Source: Gammaproteobacteria bacterium
GTDB lineage: Bacteria > Pseudomonadota > Gammaproteobacteria > Burkholderiales > Rhodocyclaceae
Assembly: GCA_018825305.1 (NCBI GenBank)
Contig: JAHJEO010000024.1
Span: 146,736 to 210,735 of the forward strand
Direction: 5' to 3'
Length of the DNA: 64,000 bases
The position numbers and the translations under genes were made by a program. This document shows, in pieces, positions 20,288-31,054 of this stretch (positions are counted from its first letter, which is position 1; each line of letters opens with the position of its first letter). Under the pieces are notes generated by a model that was given only the letters and a program-made list of their open reading frames with translations, searched no databases and was not told the origin of the DNA.

Positions 20288-20487
20288 GCGCGCGGGCGGC
20301 TGGGTGCGGTAAGATGCGCCGATTCTAACCTGAAGCTGTCGTCCAACCGTTCGTGGCAAGGGGCGCACCGCCCGCCTGCAAGGACGACTTCGAGATGATC
20401 CAGGTCTGATTGATGTATATTCGCCGAAAATCCGGCGCATGAACGCTGGGTAGGTGGCAAACGGCACGAACGGGGGAGGCTTGGCAG

Positions 20488-20883
20488 TTGTCCGAGGGTG
20501 ATCTGAAGGGCGTCAAGGTCATGGTGATCGATGATTCGAACACCATCCGCAAGAGTGCCGAAATCTTTCTGGTGCAGGCCGGCTGCCAGGTGCTTGTAGC
20601 CGAGGACGGCTTCGACGCCCTGGCCAAAATCGCCGACAACCAGCCGGCCGTCATTTTCTGCGACATCCTGATGCCGCGCCTCGACGGCTACCAGACCTGC
20701 GCCCTGATCAAGAAGAACCCCCGCTTTTCCGGTACGCCGGTGATCATGCTGTCCTCCAAGGACGGTTTGTTCGACCGTGCGCGCGGCCGCATGGTCGGCT
20801 CCGACGAATACCTGACGAAGCCGTTCACCAAGGAAAGCCTAATTAAAACAGTGGCAACCCACGCCGGGCGAGCCACTGCATAA
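20488..20883 (+). CDS. pilG: Twitching-motility response regulator PilG
   Basis: 131 residues; a single receiver domain with acidic pocket D15-D16, phosphoryl-accepting D59 in VIFCDILMPRLDGYQ, and the late KPF lysine. The PilG-specific run SSKDGLFDRARGRMVGS is present. The start appears to be a TTG at 20488, about nine bases after a GGGGGAGG ribosome site; the first in-frame ATG (20521) would cut into the first strand. It heads the pil chemosensory cluster. PilG is phosphorylated by the ChpA-type kinase and acts on pilus extension. In Pseudomonas gshB precedes it; here thiD is the divergent neighbour. Confidence 0.93.
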   Translation: MSEGDLKGVKVMVIDDSNTIRKSAEIFLVQAGCQVLVAEDGFDALAKIADNQPAVIFCDILMPRLDGYQTCALIKKNPRFSGTPVIMLSSKDGLFDRARGRMVGSDEYLTKPFTKESLIKTVATHAGRATA

Positions 20884-20901
20884 ACCAGTAAAGGAGATCA
20901 G

Positions 20902-21267
20902 ATGCCCATCAAGAAAATCCTCATCGTCGACGACTCGCCGACGGAGCGCCACGTCCTGACCGATCTGCTGAGCAAGAACGGCTTTCATATCATCACGGCA
21001 GAAAGCGGCGAGCAGGCCATCACCGTGGCCAAGGAGCAATTGCCCGACCTCATCATCATGGACGTGGTGATGCCCGGCATGAACGGCTTCCAGGCCACGC
21101 GCACCATCTCGCGCGAACCGGCGACTCAGCATATTCCCGTCATCATGTGCACCACCAAGGATCAGGAAACCGACAAGATCTGGGGCATGCGCCAGGGCGC
21201 CCAGGACTACATGGTGAAGCCGGTCGACCAGCCGGCATTGCTGGCCAAGATCGCCGCCCTCGGCTAA
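20902..21267 (+). CDS. pilH: Twitching-motility response regulator PilH
   Basis: 121 residues; a receiver-only protein with the phosphorylation site D54 in LIIMDVVMPGMNGFQATR and the KPVDQ lysine near the end. A strong AAGGAGAT site precedes the ATG, 18 bp after pilG. Known PilH proteins act opposite to PilG, favouring pilus retraction or serving as a phosphate sink. Confidence 0.94.
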   Translation: MPIKKILIVDDSPTERHVLTDLLSKNGFHIITAESGEQAITVAKEQLPDLIIMDVVMPGMNGFQATRTISREPATQHIPVIMCTTKDQETDKIWGMRQGAQDYMVKPVDQPALLAKIAALG

Positions 21268-21289
21268 GGACGGACTCGAGCACTAACGC

Positions 21290-21808
21290 ATGGCACGAAG
21301 AATCAGTCTGCGGGAATTCCAGGCGGGCCTGTCCGAACGGCTGACATCGGCCAAACGCGGCCAGACGGCGCAGGCGCTGCTCGGCATTATTTCCGGCAAG
21401 GATCACTGCCTGCTCAAGCTTTCCGATTCCGGCGAAGTCCTGCCGCTGCCACCACTGACCAATGTGCCGCTGACCAAACCCTGGTTTGCCGGCGTCGCCA
21501 ACGTGCGCGGTGCACTGTATGGCGTGGTCGACTTTTCCGCCTTTCGCGGTGGCGAAGCCACTCCACGCAACAGCGAGGCGCGGCTGCTGCTGATTGGTGC
21601 CCGCCACGGCATCAACAGTGCGCTGCTAGTAAATCGAACGCTGGGTCTCAAGAACTTCAGCCAGATGCGGGAAGATCCGGCGGCGAGTGGCCCGGTTTCC
21701 GCGCCCTGGATCGGAACACACTACAGCGACGCCGATGGCCAGTCCTGGCTTCAACTGCACGTCAAACCGCTGCTCGACGACCCGGACTTCCTGAACATCG
21801 CGCTTTGA
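21290..21808 (+). CDS. pilI: CheW-like adaptor PilI
   Basis: 172 residues forming a CheW domain: LKLSDSGEVLPLPPLTNVPLT, then WFAGVANVRGALYGVVDFSAF with the conserved N-x-R-G turn. It links the PilJ receptor to the ChpA-type kinase. The start is the ATG at 21290, 22 bp after pilH. There is no separate second CheW gene (chpC) in the cluster. Confidence 0.92.
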   Translation: MARRISLREFQAGLSERLTSAKRGQTAQALLGIISGKDHCLLKLSDSGEVLPLPPLTNVPLTKPWFAGVANVRGALYGVVDFSAFRGGEATPRNSEARLLLIGARHGINSALLVNRTLGLKNFSQMREDPAASGPVSAPWIGTHYSDADGQSWLQLHVKPLLDDPDFLNIAL

Positions 21809-21865
21809 CCGAACCGCTACCGACCTCACTTCCAATGACACGCCACATGTACCAGGGGAATCACC

Positions 21866-23968
21866 ATGGCCTTTAAGCTGCCCTTCAAGTTGCCGTCCTT
21901 CGACCGCCGCAGCAACCGGGCATCGCCCCAGACCACCGTGATGGGCGATGCGCCGGGCAAGCTCGCGACCGCAATTCCCGCGCAGGAACGACGTGGCAAA
22001 AGCGCGCTGCCGTTGATCGGCCATAAATCGGCCAACATGCAGTTGCAGATACTCGGCGCGGCCGCCTTCCTCTTTTTGATAGCGCTGGTGTTCGTGCTGT
22101 GGCAACAGATTCGGACCACGGAAATCCGCGACAGCCACCGCGCAATCATCGCCGAGATGCGGGTGTTCTCCCAGGTCATCGGCAAAGGCGCGATTCGCGT
22201 GACGACGCAAGGCTCGGCGGCCGACTTCGCCACGCTCCAGACCGGCCGCACCCGCTTCGACAAGTTGCTCGGCCTGCTCAGCAACGGTGGCGCCGACGCC
22301 GGCTTCAATACCGTAGCCGTCGACGACGAACTGCGGCCCGACGTTGCCAAGATCGCCGGGGTCTGGAAAGCGCTGGACAGCGGACTGGACGCCGTCCTTG
22401 CCAAGGAGAAGGCGCTGAAGGGCCTGGCCTCGGCCTCAGACGCGACGGCCGCCGCTGCCCAAACAATAGCCAAACTTGCCGAGACGAGCCCGGCCCTGTC
22501 CGACATCGCCAAGAGCGCGACCTCCGTCGCGCGGCGCGGCCGGGCCGTGCTGCTGTTGCCCGCCCCCCTGCACCTGCAGGCCGTCGAAGTGCTCAAGACC
22601 GACCTCACCACGGCCTTCCAACAAGCGGAAGCCGCGTCCAAGGCGGTCGATGGTCCGGCCCGCGAGGCGCTGGAAAAGGCACTCGGCGAAATCGGTGCCG
22701 CCGGTGCGCAGATCGCGTCCAGCATCCCCGACCTCGACCTAGCGAAGGCCGGGGGTGCCAAGCTGCAACCGCAGGCAGAGCAACTGGCCAGCGCGACAGA
22801 CAACCTGTTCCAGTCGATCGGCATACGCGGCGAGGATACCTACACCACGGCAATCATCGTGGTCTCCGGGTCAATGGTGCTGCTGCTGCTGGTGCTGATG
22901 CTCAAGGTATTCAACGACGACACCCAGTTCCGTCGCCAGGAGTCAGAGCGGCAGCGCCGCGAGGCCGAGACGGCAAAGAACGTGACCCAGGAAGCCATTC
23001 TGCGGCTGATGAACGAGATGGGCGACCTCGCCGACGGCGACCTGACGATACGCGCCACGGTGTCCGAGGACGTGACCGGCGCCATCGCCGACTCGGTGAA
23101 CTACACCATTGAAGAACTCGCGGTGCTGGTGCGGCGAATCAACGAGGCGGCAGGCCAGGTGGCGACGGCGTCCGAAACCGCCCAGGAAACCTCGAACCAG
23201 CTGCTTGAAGCCACCGAGCGCCAGTCGCACGAAATCCAGCAGGCCAGCGAGCAGGTGCTTGAAATGGCGCAGTCGATGAGCGAGGTATCGGGCAACGCGC
23301 TGGAGTCGGCGCGAGTGGCGCGCCAGTCGCTGGAGGCAGCGCAGAAAGGCGCCGAGGCGGTAGAAAACTCGATCAAGGGCATGAACGAGATTCGTGGCCA
23401 GATCCAGGAAACCTCGAAGCGGATCAAGCGCCTCGGCGAATCCTCGCAGGAGATCGGCGAGATCGTGGAACTGATTTCCGACATTACCGAACAGACCAAC
23501 GTGCTGGCGCTCAACGCCGCCATTCAGGCGGCCTCGGCCGGCGAGGCGGGCCGCGGCTTCACGGTGGTGGCGGAAGAAGTGCAGCGTCTGGCGGAACGTT
23601 CCGGCGAGGCGACCAAACAGATCGCAGCGATCGTCAAGACCATTCAGGCGGACACCCACGACGCCGTTTCGGCAATGGAATACTCGACGCAAGGCGTGGT
23701 CGAGGGCGCCAAGCTGTCGGACGCTGCCGGCCAGGCGCTGGAGGAAATCTCCAACGTGTCGAAGACGCTGGCCGAACTGATTGCCAAGATCTCGACCGAC
23801 ACCCAGCACCAGTCCGGGGTCGCAACCGGCGTGGCCACCGCGATGGAAGGCATTCGCCAGGTGACCGACCAGACGACCGACGGCACCAAGCGCACCGCTG
23901 TGTCGATTGGCGAACTTGCCGACCTTGCTGCGGAACTGAAGGGTTCGGTTGCGGGCTTCAAGGTCTGA
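21866..23968 (+). CDS. pilJ: Twitching-motility methyl-accepting receptor PilJ
   Basis: 700 residues with an ATG at 21866 preceded by AGGGG. The cytoplasmic amino tail is rich in Lys/Arg; first membrane helix at about 52-75, a long periplasmic PilJ-type sensing region, and a second helix at about 330-350. Then come a HAMP and the signalling rod, with the tip region [20 protein letters not shown] and [18 protein letters not shown]. It is the receptor for pilus/surface signals feeding the ChpA-type kinase. The methyltransferase gene pilK, which follows pilJ in Pseudomonas, is missing here. Confidence 0.94.
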   Translation: MAFKLPFKLPSFDRRSNRASPQTTVMGDAPGKLATAIPAQERRGKSALPLIGHKSANMQLQILGAAAFLFLIALVFVLWQQIRTTEIRDSHRAIIAEMRVFSQVIGKGAIRVTTQGSAADFATLQTGRTRFDKLLGLLSNGGADAGFNTVAVDDELRPDVAKIAGVWKALDSGLDAVLAKEKALKGLASASDATAAAAQTIAKLAETSPALSDIAKSATSVARRGRAVLLLPAPLHLQAVEVLKTDLTTAFQQAEAASKAVDGPAREALEKALGEIGAAGAQIASSIPDLDLAKAGGAKLQPQAEQLASATDNLFQSIGIRGEDTYTTAIIVVSGSMVLLLLVLMLKVFNDDTQFRRQESERQRREAETAKNVTQEAILRLMNEMGDLADGDLTIRATVSEDVTGAIADSVNYTIEELAVLVRRINEAAGQVATASETAQETSNQLLEATERQSHEIQQASEQVLEMAQSMSEVSGNALESARVARQSLEAAQKGAEAVENSIKGMNEIRGQIQETSKRIKRLGESSQEIGEIVELISDITEQTNVLALNAAIQAASAGEAGRGFTVVAEEVQRLAERSGEATKQIAAIVKTIQADTHDAVSAMEYSTQGVVEGAKLSDAAGQALEEISNVSKTLAELIAKISTDTQHQSGVATGVATAMEGIRQVTDQTTDGTKRTAVSIGELADLAAELKGSVAGFKV

Positions 23969-24024
23969 ATCGAATGAACGCTCCCACCCCCCAGCCCCGA
24001 TAGGCGGGGGACGGTTACCTACTC

Positions 24025-27000
24025 ATGAACATGGCAACTGAACTGGACATCGGCCCGCTGACCTGGGTCAAGGGTGAAATCGACCTCGCGCTCGAGCGCG
24101 CGGGCGAAGCACTTGGCCAGTTTTCCACCAGCCAGGATGCGGCGCTGATTACCCAGGCCCGCAATCAACTGCGTCAGGCGCGCGGGGCGCTGACCATCGT
24201 CGGCCTTGACGGCGTAACCCAATTCGCCGAGACACTGGAAACATTGCTCGCCAATTGCGAGGACGGATCGCTTGCTGCCTCACCACAGGTAACGGAGGCA
24301 GCACGCAAGGGCCTCGCCGCGATCCGCCACTATCTCGACGACCTGGTCGATGGCCATTCCGATCAGGCATTGCGCCTGTTCGCGCCTTACCGCGAACTCG
24401 CCGTGGCGCGTGGCCTGCCCGAACCCGAACCGTCGGAACTGTTCTTTCCCGACCTGACGCTGCGTCCGCCGCGGCGCGAGAAGGAACCCGCAGCGCTCGC
24501 TGCCGCAGCGCTGGAAGCGCGCCTGAAGGCCGCGCGCCTCGGCTTCCAGCGTGGCCTGCTCAAGTGGCTCAAGCAAGACCCGCGCGGCGCGGCCGAAATG
24601 CGCAGCGCCGTCGCCATGATCGAAATGACCCAGGTGCAACCAGCCAGCCGCGCCTTCTGGTGGGTCGCCATGGCCTTCTTCGACGCCCTCGCTGGCGGCG
24701 GCATCGAGGCCAGCGCCAGCATCAAGAAATTGTGCGGGCGAATCGAGGCGCAGTCGCGCAAGGCACTCCAGGGGTCCGGCACCGTCGCCGACCGCCTGAT
24801 GCGTGACGTGCTTTATCACGTCGCTCGAGCCCCTCGCGGGACCGATCATCTCGAATGCGTGCGCGCCGCCTACCGTCTTGAAGGCCTGATCCCGCAAGTC
24901 GGCGAATCGCAGGACATCACGCCTCTCAAACCGGTGCTGCGGGCCAGTCGCGACCTGCTGGCGACGGCCAAGGATCACTGGAACCGCTACTGCGCCGGCA
25001 CCACCGCGGCCCTGGCACAGTTCCGCGACGGCACCGCCCAGCTGGTGGGACGTATCGGGCAGCTCGGCCAGCCCGAAGTGTCGCGCCTGGCCGCAGCGAT
25101 TCAGGAAACCGCCGATGGCCTGGCCACCGCGCCCGCAGGCCAGGGTGACGCCGCCGCACTCGAATTGGCCACGGCGTTGCTGCTGCTTGAGGGTGCGCTT
25201 GAGCACTTTCCCGAGGTCGGGACCGAATTCGGCCACCAGGTCGATACCGTCGCCGAACGCTTGTCCGCCCTGCTGCGCGGAGAAACCTTGTCGGCACTGG
25301 AGATTCCGCAACTCGACGAAATCTCGCGGCGGGCCCAGGAACGGCTGCTCATGCACCAGGTGGCCAAGGAAATCCTGGTCAGCCTCGCGGTGGTGGAGCA
25401 GACGCTTGACGGTTTCTTCCGCAATCCGGCGCAGCGCGCGGAACTGACTCAACTGACCAAGCCGCTGATCCAGATCACGGGTGCGCTCACGGTACTCGGC
25501 CAGGATCGCGCCGTCGAAGTGCTGCGTGAGTGCGAAACCCGCATCGCCACCTTCCGCGACGAAATGTACATGCCGCAGCAGAAGGACTTCGAGGAAGTCG
25601 CAGCCAAGCTGTCCGGCCTTGGCTTCTTCGTCGAAAAGCTGCAGTTCGGTCCGGCCGACATCGACGCCATTCTCAATCCCGCTCCCACCACTCCCTCACC
25701 CGGGGAGGAGGCGGCACCGAGCGTGGAGCAGGAGATCGACAAGGCGCTGACCCATACGCAGATACTCGCTGCCCAGTTGAAGGCCGCGCCGCTGGAGGCG
25801 CAGGACAAGCTGCGCGAGGAACTCAAGCACAATCTCGAGTCCCTGCGCGACGATGCCAATCTCATCGCCGACAGCGGGCTGGCGGAGCAGGCGGGCGCTG
25901 CCATCGAGGCCATCGAGGCGGCGCAGTCGCCCGCGGCCGTGGAGGCTGCCATCGAGAAAGTCTCTCCGGCGGCACCGGCTGTGGCCGAACCCAGCAGCGA
26001 AGCCAGCAGCGCCGAGGTCGATGCCGAACTTCTCGCCATCTTCCTCGAAGAAGCGCACGAAGTGCTGGCCGCCATCGCCGCCAATCTGCCGCAACTCGCC
26101 AGCCAGCCGCATGATCGCGAAACGCTGACCACGATGCGCCGCAGCTTCCATACCCTCAAGGGCAGCGGTCGCATGGTCGGCCTCACCGACCTGGGCGAGG
26201 CTGCCTGGGCGATCGAGCAGACGCTCAACAAGTGGCTGCAGCAGGAGCAGGCCGTCACGCCGCCGCTGCTGGAACTGCTCGAAGCCGCGCACGCCCTGTT
26301 CAATGACTGGGTGATCCAGCTCGAAGCCGGCGGTGGCACTTGGTACGACGCCACCGCCCTCATCGCCCGGAGCGAAGGCCTGCGCAGCGAGGCGGAGGCG
26401 CCGGTGGCGCCCGAATTGCCGCTCGAACCGGTCGGCACAGACGAAGAAGTTTCATTGCCCGCCTTGGTAGCCGTATCGGAAGACGCGGCGCCATCGTTGA
26501 TCGAAGCGCTCGACGAAATCGCTCCGCTCACCGCCGAACCGGATGAAGGCGAGGCAGTGGTGCAGCCCCTCGAACTGCCGCCCGAAGTGCCCGTTGCAGC
26601 ACCCTCCGAGCCGCTCACCGAAGTACCGGCCACCGAGACGGTGATGGTGGGCGACCGCGAATTCGAGAAGACGCTTTACGAACTTTATCTCGCCGAAGCG
26701 CGTGATCATGTGGCCCACTTGCAGGCAGGGCTGGAGGCCGGCAACGACATCAGCCATGAATTGCTGCGCGTCGCCCATACCCTGGCCGGAAGTTCTGCCA
26801 CCACGGGCCTGCGCGCGGTGCAGGGCGTCGCCCATGCGCTGGAACTCGCCTTCGAGCGATTCCTGATTGCCGGCGTTGCTCCCGACGAGTCGCAGCGGAT
26901 GCTGCTCGCCCGCGGCGTCGGAGCACTTGAAGGCATGGTCGGCGCCATCGCCGAGCGGCGCCTGCCATCGACCGAGGCCGGCCTGTCAGCCGAACTCGAC

Positions 27001-29478
27001 GGCTTGGCTCCGCCTGTCCCGGCAGAAGAGGCCGAGGAAACGGCCGCCGAATCGGGCGACGAGGTCGGCATATTCAAACTGCCATCGCTGGAAGCGCCAC
27101 AGGTGCCCCCGGCCGGCGAGGTCGCCGCAGCGGTGCCGGAAGCGCCTGCCGCCATGGAAGAGACTGCCGAGGAAATACCGGAGGCAAGCGACGAGGACGA
27201 GGAACGACGGCAGTCGCGGCTGCGCGACGAACTCGACCCGCAATTGCTGCCCTTCTTCCTCGAAGAATCCCAGGACCTGATGCGCGATATCGGTGCCGAA
27301 CTGCGCAACTGGCGCGAGCGGCCCGCCGACGTCGAAATCTCCCAGCAGTTGCTGCGCTTGCTGCATACGCTGAAAGGCAGCGCGCGCATGGCCGGCGCCA
27401 TGAGCATCGGCGAGATCGTGCATGGCCTTGAAACGCGAATTGAGGTTTCGAGCGACATAACGCCGGCATTCCTCGACGAGGCCGAAGCCTCCTACGACCG
27501 CAGCGCGATGCTGATCGACAAGTTGCGCCGCTTCGGCAACGTCGATGCCATCGACGCCGCAGCCGCCCACGAGGCCGGAGCAGAGCCGACCGCCGTGGCG
27601 CCAGCGCCGACTTTTTCCACCGGCGTTCGCCAGGAATCGGCACCGGCATCCGCCGAGGAGGCTTTGGCACGTCCGAGCCTGCGCGTACGTGCCGACCTCG
27701 TCGACAAACTGGTCAACGAGGCCGGCGAAATTGCCATCGCCCGCGCCCGCATCGAGGGCGAGATGCGCACCGTCAAGGCAGCGCTGATCGATCTGACCGA
27801 GAACGTCATCCGCCTGCGCAGCCAGCTGCGCGAGATCGAGATTCAGGCCGAGTCGCAGATGCAGTCGCAGCTCGCCGAGGCCCAGGCCCACGACGCCAAT
27901 TTCGACCCGCTCGAATTCGACCGTTTCACCCGCTTCCAGGAACTGACGCGGATGATGGCGGAGAGCGTGAACGACGTATCCACCGTGCAGCACAACCTGC
28001 TGCGCAACCTCGACCACGCCGACGCAGCGCTGGTGGCACAATCGCGCCTCAACCGCGAATTGTCGCAGGCCTTGATGAGCGTGCGCATGGTGCCGTTCAG
28101 CTCGGTGGCCGAACGCCTCTACCGCGTCGTGCGCCAGACCGCCAAGGAACTCGACAAGCGCGCCAACCTCGACATCCGCGGCGGCCAGACCGAACTCGAC
28201 CGCTCGGTGCTCGAAGCCATGACCGGCCCGATCGAGCACCTGCTGCGCAACGCCGTGGCCCATGGCCTTGAGGGCCGCGAGGCGCGCGCCAGCAGCGGCA
28301 AGCCGGTGATCGGCGAGATACAGCTGACACTGGCTCAGGCCGGCAACGAAGTGCTGATCGAGATGACCGACGACGGCGCCGGGCTCGACCTCGCCCGCAT
28401 ACGCGCCAAGGCCGTCGATCGCGGCCTGCTCGGGGCCGACGAAGAGGCGGACGATGCCCACATCATGGGCATGATTTTCCAGCCCGGTTTCTCGACCGCC
28501 AGCGAAGTCACCGAGGTCGCCGGCCGCGGAGTCGGCATGGACGTGGTCAAGAACGAGACCGCCAGCCTCGGCGGCCGCGTCGAGATCGAATCCGAAGCCG
28601 GGCGCGGCGCCCGCTTCCGCATCTACCTGCCGCTGACGCTGGCGGTGACGCAGGCCGTGCTGATTCGCTCCGGCAGCCACATCTATGCGATTCCCTCGAC
28701 CATGGTCGAGCAGGTCAGCGAGATGAAGCCCGAGCCGCTCGCCACCATTCGCGAGCAGGCCGGCACCGACTGGCTCGGCAACCACTACCCCTGGCATTAC
28801 ATCACCCGCCTGCTGGGCGACCCGGGCGCCCAGCCGCCAGCGGCGCGGAGGCACTGGCTGATGCTGCTCAAGAGTGGATCGCAGCGCATCGCGCTGGAGG
28901 TCGATGCCCTGCTCGGCAACCAGGAAGTTGTCGTCAAGAACATCGGTCCGCAACTGGCACGGGTCGTCGGCATCGCCGGCGCCACAGTGCTTGCCGATGG
29001 CGAAGTGGCGCTGATCATCAATCCGGTCGCCCTCACCAGCCGCAAGGCCGTGCCCGTGACGCTGACCCAGACCACGGTGCAGCGCATCAGCGAAGAGGCC
29101 GTCGTCGCAGCGACGCCGACCGTGATGGTGGTCGATGACTCCCTGACGGTGCGCAAGATCACCGGCCGCCTGCTGGGGCGCGAGGGTTATCACGTCGTAA
29201 CCGCCAAGGATGGCGTCGATGCCCTCGAACAGCTTTCCGAGCTTGTGCCCGACGTCATGCTGGTCGACATCGAGATGCCGCGCATGGACGGCTTCGACCT
29301 CACCCGCAACGTCCGCGCCGACAAGCGCACGCGCGAAGTGCCGATCATCATGATCACCTCGCGCATCGCCGACAAGCATCGCAACTACGCGATGGAAATC
29401 GGCGTCAATCACTACCTCGGCAAACCGTACGACGAAGAAGAACTGCTCGGTTTGATTTCCGGTTACATCAAGAAATAG
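24025..29478 (+). CDS. chpA: ChpA/PilL-type hybrid chemotaxis histidine kinase
   Basis: 1817 residues, the largest protein in the window. Domains: an amino-terminal helical region of FimL/Hpt-like type (1-550); three Hpt domains with phosphohistidines at about H709 (FHTLKGSGRM), H918 (AHTLAGSSAT) and H1114 (LHTLKGSARM); a dimerisation helix at about 1225-1330; an ATPase domain at about 1390-1535 with HLLRNAVAHGLEGRE, DDGAGLDL and GRGVGMDVVK; a CheW-like domain at about 1538-1665; and a receiver at about 1695-1817 with D1748 in VDIEMPRMDG. Acidic Ala/Pro-rich linkers separate the Hpt units. It phosphorylates PilG and PilH. Confidence 0.94.
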   Translation: MNMATELDIGPLTWVKGEIDLALERAGEALGQFSTSQDAALITQARNQLRQARGALTIVGLDGVTQFAETLETLLANCEDGSLAASPQVTEAARKGLAAIRHYLDDLVDGHSDQALRLFAPYRELAVARGLPEPEPSELFFPDLTLRPPRREKEPAALAAAALEARLKAARLGFQRGLLKWLKQDPRGAAEMRSAVAMIEMTQVQPASRAFWWVAMAFFDALAGGGIEASASIKKLCGRIEAQSRKALQGSGTVADRLMRDVLYHVARAPRGTDHLECVRAAYRLEGLIPQVGESQDITPLKPVLRASRDLLATAKDHWNRYCAGTTAALAQFRDGTAQLVGRIGQLGQPEVSRLAAAIQETADGLATAPAGQGDAAALELATALLLLEGALEHFPEVGTEFGHQVDTVAERLSALLRGETLSALEIPQLDEISRRAQERLLMHQVAKEILVSLAVVEQTLDGFFRNPAQRAELTQLTKPLIQITGALTVLGQDRAVEVLRECETRIATFRDEMYMPQQKDFEEVAAKLSGLGFFVEKLQFGPADIDAILNPAPTTPSPGEEAAPSVEQEIDKALTHTQILAAQLKAAPLEAQDKLREELKHNLESLRDDANLIADSGLAEQAGAAIEAIEAAQSPAAVEAAIEKVSPAAPAVAEPSSEASSAEVDAELLAIFLEEAHEVLAAIAANLPQLASQPHDRETLTTMRRSFHTLKGSGRMVGLTDLGEAAWAIEQTLNKWLQQEQAVTPPLLELLEAAHALFNDWVIQLEAGGGTWYDATALIARSEGLRSEAEAPVAPELPLEPVGTDEEVSLPALVAVSEDAAPSLIEALDEIAPLTAEPDEGEAVVQPLELPPEVPVAAPSEPLTEVPATETVMVGDREFEKTLYELYLAEARDHVAHLQAGLEAGNDISHELLRVAHTLAGSSATTGLRAVQGVAHALELAFERFLIAGVAPDESQRMLLARGVGALEGMVGAIAERRLPSTEAGLSAELDGLAPPVPAEEAEETAAESGDEVGIFKLPSLEAPQVPPAGEVAAAVPEAPAAMEETAEEIPEASDEDEERRQSRLRDELDPQLLPFFLEESQDLMRDIGAELRNWRERPADVEISQQLLRLLHTLKGSARMAGAMSIGEIVHGLETRIEVSSDITPAFLDEAEASYDRSAMLIDKLRRFGNVDAIDAAAAHEAGAEPTAVAPAPTFSTGVRQESAPASAEEALARPSLRVRADLVDKLVNEAGEIAIARARIEGEMRTVKAALIDLTENVIRLRSQLREIEIQAESQMQSQLAEAQAHDANFDPLEFDRFTRFQELTRMMAESVNDVSTVQHNLLRNLDHADAALVAQSRLNRELSQALMSVRMVPFSSVAERLYRVVRQTAKELDKRANLDIRGGQTELDRSVLEAMTGPIEHLLRNAVAHGLEGREARASSGKPVIGEIQLTLAQAGNEVLIEMTDDGAGLDLARIRAKAVDRGLLGADEEADDAHIMGMIFQPGFSTASEVTEVAGRGVGMDVVKNETASLGGRVEIESEAGRGARFRIYLPLTLAVTQAVLIRSGSHIYAIPSTMVEQVSEMKPEPLATIREQAGTDWLGNHYPWHYITRLLGDPGAQPPAARRHWLMLLKSGSQRIALEVDALLGNQEVVVKNIGPQLARVVGIAGATVLADGEVALIINPVALTSRKAVPVTLTQTTVQRISEEAVVAATPTVMVVDDSLTVRKITGRLLGREGYHVVTAKDGVDALEQLSELVPDVMLVDIEMPRMDGFDLTRNVRADKRTREVPIIMITSRIADKHRNYAMEIGVNHYLGKPYDEEELLGLISGYIKK
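27592..27615 (+). repeat. 24-bp dispersed repeat, copy 3
   Basis: Exact core GCCAGCGCCGACTTTT within the chpA linker after the third Hpt domain, encoding AVAPAPTF. Here the repeat is antisense to the usual in-gene direction. Confidence 0.8.
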
Positions 29479-29561
29479 GCATTCCCTCTCCCCCGGGACG
29501 GGACAACACGGGTGGCGGACCGGCGAATCGTGGCCGCGGGGAATCGGGATAAAATGAACCC

Positions 29562-30143
29562 GTGAGCCAAGCCATCGACACCAGCGTCAATCTGACCCAT
29601 CACTTCCTGATCGCCATGCCGGCCATGGCCGATCCGAACTTCTCGCGCACGCTCACCTACATCTGCGAACACAACGCCGAGGGCGCGCTGGGCATCGTGG
29701 TCAACCGTCCGACCGACATGGACCTGGCGACGCTGTTCGAACGCGTCGACATACCACTGGCCACTGGCGGCCACGCCTTCAGCGGTCTGCCGGTATATTT
29801 CGGCGGGCCGGTGCAGACCGATCGCGGCTTCGTGCTGCATCGGCCGATAGGTAGCTGGCAATCGACGCTCAAGGTCGACCACAGCATCGCGCTGACCAGT
29901 TCGCGCGACATCCTGCAGTCGATGAGCGAATCCGGCGAACCCGGCGAAGTGCTGGTCACGCTAGGCTATGCCGGCTGGTCGGCCGGCCAGCTGGAATGGG
30001 AGCTGTCGCAGAACGCCTGGCTCACCGTCGCCGCCGACCCGCGCATCCTCTTCGACGTCCCGGCCGCGGAACGCCTGCCGGCCGCGATGCAGTTGCTTGG
30101 CGTCGATTTCGCCTCGCTCTCCGAAGTCGCCGGACATGCCTGA
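29562..30143 (+). CDS. YqgE/AlgH family protein
   Basis: 193 residues from a GTG at 29562 ([20 protein letters not shown]). The family blocks [48 protein letters not shown] and [15 protein letters not shown] are all present. The molecular function is not established, although the Pseudomonas member was named AlgH for alginate control. It overlaps ruvX by 8 bp, and the pair algH-ruvX is widely conserved. The gene is 83 bp after chpA. Confidence 0.93.
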   Translation: MSQAIDTSVNLTHHFLIAMPAMADPNFSRTLTYICEHNAEGALGIVVNRPTDMDLATLFERVDIPLATGGHAFSGLPVYFGGPVQTDRGFVLHRPIGSWQSTLKVDHSIALTSSRDILQSMSESGEPGEVLVTLGYAGWSAGQLEWELSQNAWLTVAADPRILFDVPAAERLPAAMQLLGVDFASLSEVAGHA

Positions 30144-30573
30144 CGGCACAATCCTGGCGTTCGACTTCGGCACTCAACGTATCGGCATCGCTGTCGGCGA
30201 AAGCATGCTCGGCAGGGCCAAAGCCCTGGCCACCATCGACTCCCCTGCCAACGACGCGCGCTTCGCCGCCATCGGCAAGCTGATCGCCGAATGGCAGCCG
30301 GCCCGCCTCGTCGTCGGCCTGCCGCTGGCGCTGGATGGCAGCGAGCATGAAATGACGGCGCGCAGCCGCCGCTTTGCCCACCAGCTCGAAGGCCGCTATC
30401 GCCTCCCCGTGGAACTGGTCGACGAGCGCCTGACCTCCGTCGAGGCAGAGCGCAGCGTCAAGCCGCCACGTAACAGGGGCGACAAATCCGCCAAGGCCCG
30501 GATCGACGCCGAGGCTGCCCGCCTCATCCTCCAGGACTGGTTCGAACATGCCAATGCCAACACACCTGCCTGA
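30136..30573 (+). CDS. ruvX: Putative pre-16S rRNA nuclease / Holliday junction resolvase YqgF
   Basis: 145 residues from the ATG at 30136 inside the end of the previous gene. RNase H-like fold: [14 protein letters not shown] near the amino end, [16 protein letters not shown], and [14 protein letters not shown] with the conserved DER. The family processes the 5' end of 16S rRNA and has been proposed as a resolvase. It overlaps pyrR by 26 bp. Confidence 0.94.
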   Translation: MPDGTILAFDFGTQRIGIAVGESMLGRAKALATIDSPANDARFAAIGKLIAEWQPARLVVGLPLALDGSEHEMTARSRRFAHQLEGRYRLPVELVDERLTSVEAERSVKPPRNRGDKSAKARIDAEAARLILQDWFEHANANTPA

Positions 30574-31054
30574 CGCCGCCGAACTCTGCACGCATCTGGC
30601 CGCCGCCATGCGGCCGGAAATCACGCCGCAAACCGCCCTGATCGGCATCCACACCGGCGGCGTCTGGATCGCCGAATGGCTGCACCGCGAACTCGGCATC
30701 CAGCAGCCGCTCGGCAGCATCGATGTCGCCTTCTACCGCGACGACTTCAACCAGCGCGGCCTGCACAAGGGCACCAAGGCCTCGAACATTCCTTTCGACG
30801 TCGAAGGCGCGCACATCGTCATCGTCGATGACGTGCTCTACACCGGCCGCACCATCCGCGCCGCCCTCAACGAGCTGTTCGACTACGGCCGGCCGGCGCG
30901 GATCGACCTCGCCGTGCTGGTCGATCGCGGCGGCCGCGAACTGCCCATCGCGGCGACCTGGTGCCCGCAAGCGCTTGCGCTGCCAGCCAGCCAGACCCTG
31001 GTGCTGGAGCGCGACGACGCGGCACGGCTTTCCTTGCGGGTGACAGAGAAATGA
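30548..31054 (+). CDS. pyrR: PyrR: pyrimidine regulatory protein / uracil phosphoribosyltransferase
   Basis: 168 residues. The PRPP-binding motif [15 protein letters not shown] lies at about 91-105; VAFYRDDF and the acidic [17 protein letters not shown] follow the family. In Gram-positive bacteria PyrR binds pyr mRNA; in this proteobacterial setting its role may be enzymatic or regulatory. It overlaps ruvX upstream and pyrB downstream (ATGA). Confidence 0.94.
   Translation: MPMPTHLPDAAELCTHLAAAMRPEITPQTALIGIHTGGVWIAEWLHRELGIQQPLGSIDVAFYRDDFNQRGLHKGTKASNIPFDVEGAHIVIVDDVLYTGRTIRAALNELFDYGRPARIDLAVLVDRGGRELPIAATWCPQALALPASQTLVLERDDAARLSLRVTEK

Noticed and set aside
26986..29412. Long open frame of 808 codons on the minus strand opposite chpA
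   Set aside because: It is the mirror of strongly biased GC-rich codons of chpA; its protein is His/Gly/Val-rich without any motif, while the plus strand carries clear kinase motifs.
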